A stretch of 64,000 nt of DNA from Tenodera sinensis (Eukaryota > Arthropoda > Insecta > Mantodea > Mantidae): NCBI GenBank assembly GCA_030765045.1, contig CM060962.1, positions 265,704,147 through 265,768,146 of the forward strand. Direction: 5' to 3'. Made by a program: the position numbers and the translations under genes. The notes below the pieces were generated by a model, which saw only the letters and a program-made list of their open reading frames with translations, was not told the DNA's origin and did no database searches. Positions 44,991 through 57,785 of the stretch are shown here, piece by piece. Within the stretch, counting starts at the first letter, position 1; every line of letters starts with the position of its first letter.

Positions 44991-46060
44991 GATCACTTTT
45001 CGGTTTAGGCGCTAAGTACCTCTCAGCAAGTTGCCTTTGGGTCATTGAATCAGTATACTAAACTAGTGGAATTCTCGACTGAATGGAGTGACAATGGGAG
45101 AGTTCTTTTCTCACCTATTAGTATATAGTACGTATTGCAAAAACATCAGCATTCGTTTGATACATGATGGTAACCGTTCTGGATGCATATGCGATTATGC
45201 AATGATGGAAGCCGTGGATTGCTGTTTTTGTATAGACATGGTGCATGTCGCAATGGAGTCCCTGTCATTGACGGGGTTTTCAAGAACGCTGGGTCGCTTT
45301 TTCTGCTCGTCCTGTGAGGAATTTGTTACTGGCATACGTCCAGGCTGTAGGTTCTAATGAGGTATTCTACAAAGCTTTCTGTCTCGGCTAGGGGGTACAT
45401 TTTCCTTAAGGAGGAGAACATGTAGATGCAAAGAGCTTTTCTCAGCTATGTGGTCTGAACTTCGTCCAATCTTGCCATATTTTTAAGGATTAAGAAATAC
45501 CAAATGTGTCTTGTGCATGATGGTTTTGGAGAGATTTTAAGCCCAAAGTTTGCAAGCCTTATTCAATTAAATGAATGGGATATTTTTTAAGTCTATAATT
45601 ACCTTTGGCTACCGTTATCAATCTTTGATATTCTACAGTTTTTTCACCACCTCAAGGTCCCAGGTAAGAATGCAGCCAGCCAGTACGTCAATAAACAATT
45701 TCAATCACAGCGCTATCTGAAGTGGGAGTCGTGCTTTTAGTCGCGCTGACGATAGTGGTGTCAATCTTGAAATGTATATTCACGCTAGATTAAACCAAAG
45801 AACTGGCTCAAAATAGCGAAATTTGAATATTATTTTCAGTTCACGAGCATATTTAGCTTAAGCAACGTAAACGATGGTTTCAACTACTCCGTCTTTCCCC
45901 CACTGATCATTTTCTACCTTTTCTATATTTTTCAGAAACCCTGCCAATCTGTTTCGGCCTCAAGTGATGTGTCCTCGAACATTATATCATGCAATTCCTA
46001 TAAGGATAAGTTACATGTTACATTAAGTATTCGTTTTACCTTGGCCCAAGCTAGTTCTAC
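44991..46060. other. no assignable gene
   Basis: Open frame 45088-45354 (89 residues, Cys-rich) has no recognisable domain, and I do not call it a gene. Confidence 0.4.
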
Positions 46061-46258
46061 CAATGCCTCCTAAATAACAAGGCCGTACTGCTAATCTTTC
46101 CTTCGTGTGTGACGTCATAGGCAAGCTGCGATTCTCCACAGAACAGGAGCCATTGTGGTATTTGGTAATGTATCTGGCTTTTTTGTTTAGTTGCGTTAAG
46201 AAGAGTGTGTGAAAAGCAAATAAAAGTACATGCGAACTGTTGTTTATAGAATCCCATA

Positions 46259-49103
46259 ATGGTTCTGAAATTATGTGTCCCTAATTGTAGAGGGAATTTC
46301 GATACTAAGAACAAGGTGCATGTCTTTAAGTTCCCAAAAAGTGAAGCTCTGAGAACGAAATGGTTAAGAACAATCAAGAGAGACCACTTCGAGTCCACTA
46401 AGAATTCAGTGGTGAGTATTAATACTAGTATTACATTTTAATATAATCAATATTTTTAAATACTCTATAGTTACACTTTACACAGAAATCAGTTAGAACT
46501 GCTGGATAAGTTAAGGTTATGTGACGCAATGCTTTCGGTCTTACAATGCATTTGAAACGATCACAAACGATCTTGTGTATGTTTATGTAGTGCTGTACTC
46601 AAAATAATATTATGCCTCGTATAAAACATATCCGGAGTATAATTCTCTAATAAATAAACTAAGCATATGAACATTATTATTAACTTCTGGCAGCAGAAAA
46701 TGCATGCAGGTATAGGTTAGGTAGGTCTGTGTCTACTCAGGATAGCCGACTTTAATCATGAAAAGGGCTGGATTTATGAACTTTTCTGCTGTTACCTATA
46801 CCCTAATGATTCCTGAACATACATATGTGGAATATAGTAAGAGTATTCATGTTAAATTTTTTGGGGAATTGCTACATTTAGTCAAGCTATGAATCTACCA
46901 GCAATAATTAGTAATATAAACTGGTTACTTTGCAGTGCCAGAAAATGAGTCTAAACCATAACTTCAGTATTGATTACAGTAGAAAATGTAAGACATTCAC
47001 ATTTATTTACATGAAAGATTATAGGATTGCATTCTATGGTTAGGTTGTTTAAGCTACTATGTCCCCATGGTTTTTAATGTCATGCATAATGTAAGAGGGA
47101 CTGCATAAAGAAATAGAAATTTGAAAAGTACTACTGTTGTAGAATGTAGGTACCTACCTATCCTTGAAAAATAATTTACCTATTACTTGATATGACATTA
47201 AATCTTTACATGTTATATGGGGAGCAATTACTTAAGAATTACTAATTTCTTTTTTTAAAGTATTACACTACATTGAATTTTGATACATAGGTACCTAGCT
47301 TCAAGCACTTGCGAGGTACATCGAGTATCTAATAAAGATTTAAAGCAAATAGTGGCAATAATCACATTCTACTTTGCCATAGTTCTTAATATTCTTAAAG
47401 CTTTCCACTCTGTATTCTTTTTGCACTTCTTGCTGAAAATAACTATACATTAGTGCCTTGTGGGTTTATTATGAATTTTTTCACAATGGAAGTTTTAAAG
47501 AATTCTTTGAAAACCTCATGGTGTAGCACAGTTTGTATACTGAAAATGCTGTAAAAAATAGTTTTTGAGAAAATAAGCTTTAAATATTTGGTCAATATTT
47601 TTAAAATTTTTTTCAAATTTGCTTAGCTCAAAACTGCTCTGCTGAATACATTGGACCCTCTGCAGCCCTCTTCTTCTGCTCAGCTGAAAGTTTTATCAGT
47701 TTTAGTCTGCTGCTAGTGGTTTTAGCACCCTTCTGTCATAACACTCTGTACCTCTCTCACAACACTTAATTTTTGCCCAGAATTTCTTATGCATGTTTAT
47801 TGTGTGTATAAGCAGTAAATCAATTATACATTAGGATCTTATAAGAATTTTAAAATTTAAACTTGCACCTTGAAATTGATTTATTTAACATTTAAAGATC
47901 AGCAAAATACATTGAAGTGACCGTTGTCATATTGTTGCTGGTAATAAAAAATTTCAGTTTTATTGAAATGTTCATAATTGAGGCAAATATTACCCACAAA
48001 TTTTCATGCAAAAGCTTTTTCTTTCAAACCAAGGATCATAGGTGCATCAAACCTGATGTAGTGGTATATTGCACAAATTTGAGCCTTATGGGATTAAACT
48101 TAACACATTTAGTGAGTCAGGTACACAATTGCATTAAATAGAACCATGCCCCCTGCAAACAGACACACAGTCACATGACCCATTGATTTAGTAACAAGAA
48201 AAATTAAAATGGAATATGATAGTTTAAACATTGAGCTTTTAAAAAAAGAAATAAAAAAGAAAAACCACAAAAGTGACATTTCCGTATTGTGGGTCAATTT
48301 TCACATGGCATTGCCTTAGTAAATATTTTCAACCAGTGGAGCTCTTGTGAATTGTTCACAAGAAGAAATTTATAGCTTGTTAATAGTTGCCGAACATTAG
48401 AACTGATAGTCAACATCTTACCTGTTTCATTTAAATACTTTGCTTTTACTATGTAAGATTAATTTATATGTAGCAAATTAGGAACTGTAAACTATCCAGA
48501 GAAAATGGAAAAAAATTCTTTGGTTGGTATCAGTTTTTCCCAAGCTGGTGGATAAAAATTACCTCCCAATCTCAAACTCATTAAAAGAGCATTGATTTGC
48601 TTTCTTGTACTAAATTCATCACTAAGTAGTGTTTATATTGCTTTATTTTACACTGCAGCCAAGTAGAAGAGTTTACATACTTGTTTTCACTTCTTCAAGA
48701 AACATGACATGTTTGTTCAATAAATACTTATTCCTTTTTGATGAAAACATACTTATTTCTTAAAAATAATGGTATGTACTAAAATTGTTGAATAATAAAA
48801 TGCTGGGTTTTAATATGTTTTCAGCACAATACAGCTGATAATAAAAATAATGCTTCTAGTAATTAATATACATAGGTAGGTACTTGAATGGTAATGCAAT
48901 TTATTGGTGTTGTGCAGGTCTGCCATTTGCATTTTATGCAAACAGATATTCTGTGGGAATCAAAAGCTGTAGATTTCAAAAGTATAAAGACTCTGACTTC
49001 CAAACTGCCCAGCATACTTGAGCAAAACTTCCATATCCCATTGAGCATCTCCATCAGAAAAGAAAGAAAAAGAAGAAGCAAGAAGTTTACAGGCAGCTAT
49101 TGA
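46259..49103 (+). CDS. THAP zinc-finger protein, two exons
   Basis: Exon 1 is 46259-46411 (51 codons), with donor gtg|gtgagt. Exon 2 begins at 48918 after the acceptor gtgttgtgcag and runs to a stop at 49103. Both junctions are phase 0, and the intron is 2506 bp. The joined protein is 112 residues with a complete C2CH THAP signature: C6, C10, C53, H56 (spacing 3, 42, 2). It also has Pro26 in VFKFPKS, Trp35, HF at 56-57 and a LPSIL block (81-85) in place of AVPTIF. A basic tail (RKERKRRSKK) follows. THAP domains bind DNA in P-element transposases and derived host proteins; here it probably recognises the element's own ends (inference). Splitting of the domain by an intron before the C-x-x-H is usual in THAP genes. 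The stop at 49103 may be a frameshift, because related coding sequence continues in other frames. Confidence 0.75.
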
Positions 49104-49108
49104 CAATA

Positions 49109-49588
49109 GTTTACAGACATTGAGTGAATTTAACAATAAATATTCCTTTAAAACATTTAAAGGGTTAGTAGAACGTCTAAGTAATATAAGCATTGGTGAA
49201 AAATGGTCAGTTATTGCTAAAGAATATTGTATTATTTTAATGTACATAGATTGTGAAAAAATTCCACATGATATCTTTTATACGGTGATTAATAGAAATT
49301 TGACTGTCAGTTTCTTTGTAAGAGGTCATGAAATCAATGCCAAGAAGATGTGACAGTTGTTCTGAATCTTTGGTGCTAAACAGAAAATTATCATGTGGCA
49401 AAGAACACTCTTCAATACAGAAATTAGGTAGGGGAGGATTAAAACATCCTCAGGAACTGCCTCTAAAGGTGGTGTTGTATACTTATGTGCTCATACAGAA
49501 ATTCTTAGCTAACGAAAATGCTGCTATGTTTTTGAGACTCAAAAAGCTAAGACTCACTGCTCTTAAGTTGATTTGCACACAAATCTAG
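49109..49588 (+). pseudogene. C-terminal part of THAP/P-like transposon protein, frameshifted
   Basis: Frame 1 (49120-49353) reads FKTFKGLVERLSNISIGEKW and IPHDIFYTVINRNLTVSF. Frame 2 (about 49340-49588) reads CDSCSES, then GRGGLKHPQELPLKVVLYTY. The last block resembles the C-terminal 'C-x2-C ... GGL-x-x-P' region of P/THAP9-like proteins as I remember it. The two halves need a frame change near 49350. An aataaa lies at about 49686. Confidence 0.45.
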
Positions 49589-49724
49589 TCTCTTGAGGAT
49601 TTGATTTTGGAGGAATTTTGCTCTCAGCTTCCAGTAAAGATATCTGGGAAAAAATTATTTGGATGTGTGTAAATATTTTAATGAACAATAAAATTATTGC
49701 AAAATGGTGAACAATGGTACAGAT

Positions 49725-49790
49725 TAAAAAAAAAAAAATAATAAAATAAAAAAATAAAAAAATAAAATAAAACAAAAAAATAAAAGGAAA
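49725..49790. repeat. A-rich (AAAAT)n stretch
   Basis: Low-complexity A-rich repeat after the transposon coding remnant. Confidence 0.9.
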
Positions 49791-50055
49791 CTGTCTACTA
49801 TTTCTAGAAAAGTTAGCTTTGATTACAACAAAATTAAAAAAAAAGTTAGATTATGTTGCAGCACTTGGCATTATTTTAAATGTTTATTATTTTGCATTCT
49901 AGTTTATAGATGTACATATATAAAGTAACGATGAGTTGTAAACAGTTTGATAAAACTGTGGGCAATTATTCCATGTATATAAAAGGAAATTTAGATTCTG
50001 ACAATGCTTGAAACATATTGTATATGTCCATAGGCAATTACAGTTATTATTGTTA

Positions 50056-50294
<239 letters not shown>

Positions 50295-50455
50295 GTTTAT
50301 TAACTTGTACAATACAGTTTTTCACTTCGAACAACACTTTGAAAGAAGTTCGCTGCTACTTGGCGTCACGAAGTTGCTCTATGTGCGCCCGCCTAGAAGC
50401 AGTGACGTCATCGTTGAGTTGGAAGGCCTTGTTATTTAGGAGGCATTGGCTCTAC

Positions 50456-51080
50456 GCGACTGATGCCACACAAACAACCGACAGTGTGGTCCAATGAAAC
50501 CAAAAAGGCGACCAATTTAAGCCCTCTTTGGGTTTGTTTTAACATCCTATAAAGGTCTGCTTTACACATAGAAATGTCACTCTGAACCCCTTTGTTGTGT
50601 AAGCAGAATATTATAGCAGATTTCACACTTCTATGGGGGGGGGGGTTTATCTACTTTTGAACTACTTTTTTCATCTCTTCCGGCATAACTCTAGTACTCG
50701 TACGATTTTAAAACTGAAATTAATAGAAATTTATGGCGAGTAAACATAGCACAAATAACAATGGAGGTAAGTTGGCAAAGTAACCAGCAGAACAACGTTT
50801 GCACGGAAGAATACAAAACTGTGGTTACACTTCCTTGAATTTTTCTCCTCTCCCCTTCATTCCTCTAAGACCATGAACTGGTGAACAGAGAGTATGTGCT
50901 TGTTGAATGTGATTCCAGCTAAGTAAGTGCAAAAGTTATGGGCACATGAAGGGACGTACCGTAGAGTCCAGGGAATCGTAACTTGTCCCTTGTATCAACG
51001 CTGTCAAATATGGCACACGCATCCTAAGCGCCGGTACTGAGAGCATTAATTACACTCGGATAAATACTTGAAAATGACGG
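50456..51080. other. no assignable gene
   Basis: A G-run at 50635-50645; otherwise unassigned. Confidence 0.4.
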
Positions 51081-51446
51081 GTATCAATCTTATATTAAAC
51101 TGAACCCCGGCGCGTCAGCCCATGAAGGGCCAAAGCCTCCCGCCCAGCCACTGCGTCCCCACCTCTGCCCACAACTGGCGTCATTGGTGAGGTGCAGTAC
51201 TGGAGAGTGGGACGATGTCAGCGCCCCGAGCCCTACCGGCCAATAATGCGGTCTTTTCAACCTGGGGTCGCTACTTCTCCATCAAGTTGCTCCTCAATTG
51301 ATCCCCCCGGAACCTAACGAGGCTGAGTGCAACCCGTGCCAGACCTCCCAGAGGGGATAAAATCTCCATGCTGGTACCGGGGATCGAACCCGGGTCCTCC
51401 GCGCCAGAGGCAAGCGCGCTAAGGAGACGGTCGTATCAATCTTATA
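51081..51446 (-). mobile_element. SINE S2, full length with target duplications
   Basis: Body 51095-51432 (338 bp) between perfect 14-bp repeats gtatcaatcttata (51081-51094, 51433-51446). The head is at the right; A box eroded, B box gggttcgatccc intact. This defines the S2 ends. Confidence 0.93.
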
Positions 51447-51719
51447 GTTAGACATAAATTTATTTTCTCATCATGGCTACAAACTCTTGTCTCCAGAATA
51501 CTTAAACCGCGAGTTATGCATTTTTTAATTTCATGTGGTTAATGTCACTTAACATTCATTCAACTTAGATAAGCCTGAAAAACACTATTTACTTTTTATC
51601 TTCACATAATTACCGTCTTTCAACATTCATTAAACACAGAGAACCCAGTACAATACCACCATCCCTTGTCTTCGAATATAAAACATAGGGTATCGGCATG
51701 GGCATTCCGGGACGTCAGT

Positions 51720-52165
51720 CAATGGCTTATTGTGCGGAAGGATGATATGAAAGTACCCTACAGGCTACCAGAATGCATCACAGGCAAAACTACTACGGTG
51801 GATCCCTAACAGGTGCAGGCAGTTCTTCAGCTCGATGGAGTTCCAGGTTGCCACAGAAGGCGCGCCACCACGCAGGTCCGGCTGATCAATTACTCCCACT
51901 GGCCGCTACTTGCCGAACACAGGGTCTCCTCTCAGCGAAGCACCGTATATCCAGAGCACAAGCTCCACCGCAGCGCATCCTACCAGCGGCTCTGCTGACT
52001 CTAACAACCTGGAAAGACTGGACAAACAGAGACTGGAATGAAAGGGAGTGATGCGAGGCAAAACCTCTGAAAAAATCCAAGACCGGGAAGGTCGGTCGCG
52101 GGAATCAAACCCGTGACCTCCCTAATGTAGGTCACAGACGTTACCGCCTGAGCCAGCCCGCTTGG
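51720..52165 (-). repeat. tRNA-headed SINE-like repeat
   Basis: Minus strand begins gcgggctggctcaggcggta with B box gggtttgattccc, then ccttcccggtcttggatttt. The right boundary (head) is firm; the tail limit is uncertain. Confidence 0.55.
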
Positions 52166-52879
52166 TAAGCATACGCTGTACTACGAACCATGCAGTTTGA
52201 AAACAAATAAGCCTGTCTTCAGTTCGTTTTCAGAGTAGTGGTGTGTTATTCTATTAAAGTAAAATGGTATGTGTGGTTTCGTGTTTCAAACTAAAGATAA
52301 AATACTGTAAATATATAAATTAAATTGTTTATTTCTCTTTTCCCCTGTGTTTGTGATACAGCCGTGTATTCATGTGCATCAAAGCTGGGATACGCGGTAT
52401 TCCTACTGACAAATGTGATGCGATTCCTCCTTCATAGGGCAGAAAATTGCAATTTAATGTGTATAACGCTAACAAAATCCTTTAATATACATAGAATATT
52501 GGGCAATTGTAGATTTTAAAAAATCCAGGAATTGATTGTGAAGTTTGCCATGTAGTCACGAATTTGTGGTGAAGCAGCTTCATCCGAACAAACATAAGGG
52601 TACTTGTTACACACAGAGTTGAAAAGCGAGTTCTGGTTTGGATATACTTGAAAAAGACGTTACCTGCATGCTAAGATTTCCACATTTTAAGGACATTTAA
52701 TGTGTCGTTTAATTACGGAAACAATGGGCAGCGTCATGGCTTGTATGTAAAACGAGTTACCGCTGGTACACGTCTATTACGTTTGGCAACAACGCCCCAC
52801 GCGAGCATTGGTCAGTGATTAGTTGGACGAGTTTTGCAGTAGCCTAGTTTACGGCGAAACGTCAGTACGATTAAAAAAT
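52166..52879. other. no assignable gene
   Basis: Could be the 5' or 3' flank of the Harbinger-like relic. Confidence 0.35.
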
Positions 52880-53098
52880 TCAACAGAACGCGATCCATAC
52901 TGGAAGCCAAAAAAGAAGAAATTGATAACAACTACTTTGTTTTTGACATGTTGGTAAAGCTTCAAAATAATGCAAGTAATATTTCAACTTGATCTGCCAA
53001 ATAGTTTTGTTTGTTCGGTTTTCTAAAATAGTTGTGATGGTGGGTAACAATTCCCTGAAATTTTGTGGCGTCATAAAATTCTCTAGTTTAGACCGTTT
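52880..53098 (-). pseudogene. PIF/Harbinger-like transposase scrap
   Basis: The minus-strand frame around 53074 reads KLENFMTPQNFRELLPTI then TTILENRTNKTIW. This resembles the 'NF-x-RM-x-x-x-F-x-x-LL' segment near the N-terminus of HARBI1-type transposases. Only about 40 residues are convincing; the rest of the frame to 52880 is not. The neighbouring divergent MADF gene supports the idea, since insect PIF elements carry a MADF protein. Confidence 0.4.
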
Positions 53099-53371
53099 AT
53101 TGCCAACAGAAGGTGATTAAAATCATGCGGAAGATTGACTGGTAAGATTAATAATTTTATAAAGAAGTGAAAGGAGATGAATAAATAATTGCAATATAAA
53201 AGTTATATATGTTAAAATTAATGCTTAATGTGAGAGGCATAGAGGAGGTGCTCTAAACGGTCAAAGATTTGACGATGAATTGATGGCTTTGGAATGAAAT
53301 GCGGGTATTTACGGTGAGCCACGAAATCTCTAAGCGAAAGAGAAAACAAAAATGGATACCTAAGTAAGGGA

Positions 53372-54909
53372 TTTGTATGTGAGTTAATACGTTTGTACGA
53401 AATCGGATTATGTTTGTGCGCTGTGTGTTTAATGAAATACCAAAAGATGAAGACAAGGCCAATTATGAGGAAATTGCTAGACAGATTGCCTAAGTAAGTA
53501 CAGTAATACAATTTCATGTAATTTCGGTAATTAACCTATCACATCGTTTTATTTCCGTTGTTTGAATCATAGGTAATGTGATTTCATGAGCTGTTATGCG
53601 TGGAAGTGCTATTTAATTACACAAAGAAAATTTGATTGCACATTTTTATACCTTGACACTAATAGTAAATTACTTTGCACGTGATAAATTATCAATGTGT
53701 TATTAATGCGTTCAGTTTGGTAAAAAGACAACGAGTAATTACACATGTGAACCTTATTTTGCGTGGACTCTGAAAGTGCTTCGATTAGTTCCACAAGTGC
53801 TCCTGCCACTGTTAGGTTTAGATAATTACTTACAAATATTAAACATTTACATTATACTATAGTTACATAGTTTTCAAGTACCACAAACTACCAGTTTGCC
53901 CTGAACCATGATAATTTTTTTGTATGAAGACAAGCATTCTTTACATGCAATAGAAAGTAGCATACCAAGTTATTTATTTAAAACTGTGCAATTGAAATGA
54001 GCACGGAAGAACTTTTGTTTTCAATTCTGTTATAAAATATATGCATTTGTAACACAGTGCCCTTTTTCTCTGGTGTGTATTTGCAGAGAACTTAGTAATT
54101 GTCCAAAATACAGAGGATCTTACATAAGAAATCCGTAAACTGCGCATCATTATGCGGGTGAAGGTGAATTACATGTGAAAACAGAAAATAGCAAGAAGTC
54201 AGAGCGAAATGATAAAAGTACTCTTGAGAGTATTTTCATCCCTCTTTTAAATATCAATTCGCAGCTCTAGAAAGGTAAGCTCAATTGCATAATGTAAATT
54301 GGAATGAATAAAAACAGTTTGCAGACATTAATGCAATAACGATCATAATACTAATAGTAATAATACTAATAATAAGAATATCAATAATCATCACCATCAT
54401 TTACTGTAACGCAGTCCAATACTTCCATACAGCATGTTGCAGAAATAAAATATGATGTGTGTACTACTTATGCCATTTCATTCTTACGTTACTAAATTTG
54501 GATCTTTTTACCAGTTATCAACGAAACAAATTATAGCGTGTGTCATAAGAATAATGCCTTCGACCCATTTCACTACCATAAAACTTAGCTAACAATAATA
54601 TTTATAAAACAGTGTTGGAGTACTCCAAGTAAACTGTATGTCGTTTGAGATGTTTTTATTCAATTTTTTTTAAAATAATTGTTTTGCAAATATATCAGAG
54701 TTTAAGCTATGGTTAGTATATTATTGATGCAACGCACCTTTATTTTTCTGACAGTCTATATATGCCAAGCCTGTGTTTACATAATTTTTTACATTTTGCA
54801 GATGCGATCAGGACTTGCCGAAGATGACATCAAGGCGCAGATAAATGTACTGCGGACACACTTCATTCCACAACAGAGTAAAAGAAGGAAATCGCTAAAA
54901 AGTGGATAG
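53372..54909 (+). pseudogene. broken MADF-domain gene, two exons
   Basis: The exon-1 region (53372-53493) encodes FVCELIRLYEIGLCL..LMKYQK and then, one base out of frame, DEDKANYEEIARQIA, ending at a gtaagta donor. Exon 2 starts at 54802 after acttacattttgcag-type acceptor sequence and encodes GLAEDDIKAQINVLRT and KRRKSLKSG before a stop at 54907-54909. Block order (ELIRLYE, Y-E-E-I-A, K-x-x-I-x-x-L-R-T, K-x-SG) is that of MADF DNA-binding domains, in which the conserved W of the L-W motif is replaced by C. An aataaa at about 54978 follows. The frameshift and truncation make it a relic. It faces away from the Harbinger-like fragment, as in PIF elements of insects. Confidence 0.55.
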
Positions 54910-55439
54910 TTCACAGGTGATATTTATGATCATTTTTGTGGTGTTACAGGGTGTTGGCACTTCTAAATGTCCACATTAAATAAAGAAACTTGACTCCGCG
55001 AGAAGACATCTGTGTACCTGTTAGTACTTTGTGGTTGCCTACCTAGGTACCATAAAACAGGCTAATTTCGGCCACCTTGGGTAGCTTCGATCATTGAGTT
55101 GTTGAACTTGACTTTTTAATCTGTCATCGAGAATATTAATACTGTAACCATTTCGTAAGGTTTATTGTGCAGCCGATGGAGCTCATAAGTTACAAAGGTA
55201 TTTTCCATAAATCTTGGTGCGTAAAGCAGCTGATATCGTTCCGCCGATAAGTGTTGCTGTTCGGAACCGTGAAAACAAACTTATACATAGTTAAAATATG
55301 ACGATGTAGGTGATTTTTTTGTTCCATTTTTATCCCGCCTTTCACTACAAAGGTCATATCGGCGGCCTCTCCTATCAGCAATAGTCGTACTCGTTTGTCA
55401 GTGGGTTTTGGGTTTTTAGGATTTTAAACATTGAGTTTA
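54910..55439. other. no assignable gene
   Basis: Only the aataaa after the MADF relic is notable. Confidence 0.4.
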
Positions 55440-55582
55440 CACACACAGACACATTCGCACTCCCATTCATACTTCCAGACTACCGGGAGGACAAGGAATA
55501 ATCTTGACTGGAGAAAAATTCCTACCCTCTCTGCCGGGAATCGAACACGGGACCACTTGCACAACGGCGAGGTGGTCTTAGG
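55440..55582 (-). repeat. tRNA-headed SINE-like repeat
   Basis: Minus strand starts aagaccacctcgccgttgtg and has B box gttcgattcccgg, followed by a ttttctccagtcaagatt body and a (GT) end. Confidence 0.5.
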
Positions 55583-55624
55583 TGATTTCTGTTTCACGTA
55601 ATTGATGGGTGAGTATCTCTAAAT

Positions 55625-55870
55625 GATGTTAGTAGGGTATATATAGCGACTTTGCCCCACTTAGCATAAATATCCCATTAATCAAATCCTGTCACGCCCC
55701 CCCTCCCCCCTCCCCCTCCCCCTCCCCCTGCCCCTCCACCCCCACATGTGGGAATTTCCAAAAGGTAATAGCGACTCTGCCCCACTTAGCATAATTTCCC
55801 CATTAATAATCCGCCCCCTCACACTCCTCTCCCTCCCCCCCCCCCTTAAGTGACATGGGTATTTCTTTGG
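55625..55870. repeat. C-rich tandem duplication
   Basis: Two copies of a unit of about 130 bp containing tagcgact.tgccccacttag, catgtgggaattyc and long C/T runs. Confidence 0.75.
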
Positions 55871-56160
55871 ACACGTGGGAATTCCGAAAACAGAGAGGGT
55901 GGATGGTCTGTCGCGATCAGGATGACAAAGGAAGGATAATTAATGACCCCCGTCCCCCCTGACCCTCCTATTCTAGTGTCTGCATGTGTTTTCGAAAGAA
56001 GAACGTGAGGGTAAGAAACCCTACAATGAATGGCCCCTTACAGATCTTGATATATTTATGTGACAGTTGGAAATGTTTCCCTCGGACAGTTTTTGAAAAG
56101 AACGCGATACAACTTGCAAGGGGGCGAGCATAGAGGATGACAAAGGAAGGGAAACAGAGA

Positions 56161-56183
56161 NNNNNNNNNNNNNNNNNNNNNNN
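56161..56183. other. assembly gap (23 N)
   Basis: Run of undetermined bases. The flanks share gatgacaaaggaagg (about 55921 and 56137), so the gap sits in a repeat. Confidence 1.
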
Positions 56184-56449
56184 CAAGATAGAAATCTCTT
56201 GCGTTAGGAGGTTTGCATCGATACAGTGAACGACATACTCAACTGCCAGTGACGCTCATAAACATACATGCACTGCTATAGGCCTTAAACATTAACCCTA
56301 GAGTCAGCCTCAAACCCCTACAACGTCCTGCTTCCCCTACCACCTTACGTATTAATGCTTAGATTACGCATGGCGGCCATCTTGCCCATAAAAAAGTGGC
56401 CCAGCTCTGTCCTAATCTACCTACTCTTCCCATTTAGTCATCTGCTGTA

Positions 56450-57305
56450 GTCAGTGTTTACTATTTCGGTCCCGCGGACAAAAATATGTACTAGTTCGGT
56501 GCCAAGCACATAAGTAAACAATACTAGTTCGCTCCCGAATCATGAAGCGAACAGTTAACTCGGTCCCTGTCGACATCCTATTGATATCAACAGATTTCTT
56601 CCCATTCTGTGCAGGCTTAGGATTATCATAAGGCAAACTACAAAATTGTTTGCCTCCTCCTTAAGGCATGGTTAAACATGTTGATTATCATGTACATTGT
56701 AGAGTATAAATCACATTCGAAGACGGTCTATTCTGTCATACTTCAAAATAATACACAGTCTGTAGTCTTCAAAATAGCACATAGAAAGCATTGTCAATCT
56801 GTATTGCCAAGTTGATATAGCTGGAAGGAATTTATAGGACAGTGTATTCATATGTATATTGGAGTCTTACTGTTCATTGGGATACCAAACTTGTCACCTT
56901 GTCTCTCATAAAACTTTCTTGCTTTGATAGGTCTGCCTTTTTTTTTTTTTTACTTCCAATTTGTATGTAAGCGTCAATTTTGAATTTGAACTCTAGGGTG
57001 AGTGACGTAGAATAAGCCGCTTAACAACTCTTTGCTCTTGTTCTACCATAGTTAAACGTTTAGTAGTGACTGATATGAAAACAAATCACGTAAACAAATT
57101 CGAATTCATATCACTGGCAGCGTGAAAACACATTTGACTTCTTACGAGAACAAATTCAAATCGGCATCACTGCCATCATGAACACTTACGTGTACCTGCA
57201 TAGCTCGGACCGGATTAGTGCTGTTGCCTTCTGGACCCCGGACCGAATTAGCACTGTTCATTTCAGTTGTGCATCTACTAGGACCGAACTAGTATGCATG
57301 CGCTG
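56450..57305. repeat. inverted pair of short-motif arrays
   Basis: Left array 56450-56575 has four units of the type actagttcggtccc spaced 30-40 bp apart. The right array 57200-57300 has three units in the opposite orientation (ggaccgaactagt). About 620 bp of AT-rich DNA lies between. Possibly subterminal repeats of a DNA transposon. Confidence 0.6.
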
Positions 57306-57655
57306 CAGATTTGGTATTTTTCCTGGCATGATGACCTCCAAAGAGGACCGCTCCCTCTGCCACTGGGTAATAACAATTAGCAAACAAAAGGCAACCCTCA
57401 TAAACAGGGTGAGAGGCACTGCAGTCATTCTTCTGTTTCCTTTGTACTTTAAAACAGCAACCCTTGTAAACTCAAACTTCAAAGTAACGCCAACTCTGGC
57501 ATTATTAGAATGATTAGTCTAAGTCTAAGTATGAACAATGGGAAATGAGTGACGAATCTATATAGTAAAATATAATTTCGGCTAACTTTACACTGCAAAG
57601 TGGTGATAAGTACCTTCTCAATATAGCACAGGGGTCTTGTCCCCCTGTCTTATGA
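57306..57655. other. no gene; small hairpin beside the hAT end
   Basis: acaggggtc..ccccctgt at 57627-57648 forms a hairpin just outside the hAT terminus. Confidence 0.5.
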
Positions 57656-57785
57656 CAGGGGTCGGCAAATCTGTACAGACTGGTAATATGACGTAATATC
57701 ACCGTCGCCCTGCTTGTACCCTCCCTCTTTCACTCAACAGACGTTCAAGCGAAAACAAGCAGTGGTGGACACCGCATCGATAAAC

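Noticed and set aside
45088..45357. 89-residue Cys-rich frame
   Set aside because: No domain, no splice or start evidence, and unremarkable for random open frames.
46936..46987. alternative second THAP exon (CQKM..HNFSIDY) after a ttgcag acceptor
   Set aside because: The exon at 48918 gives the exact C-x2-H spacing and downstream THAP block, so the nearer candidate is probably chance.
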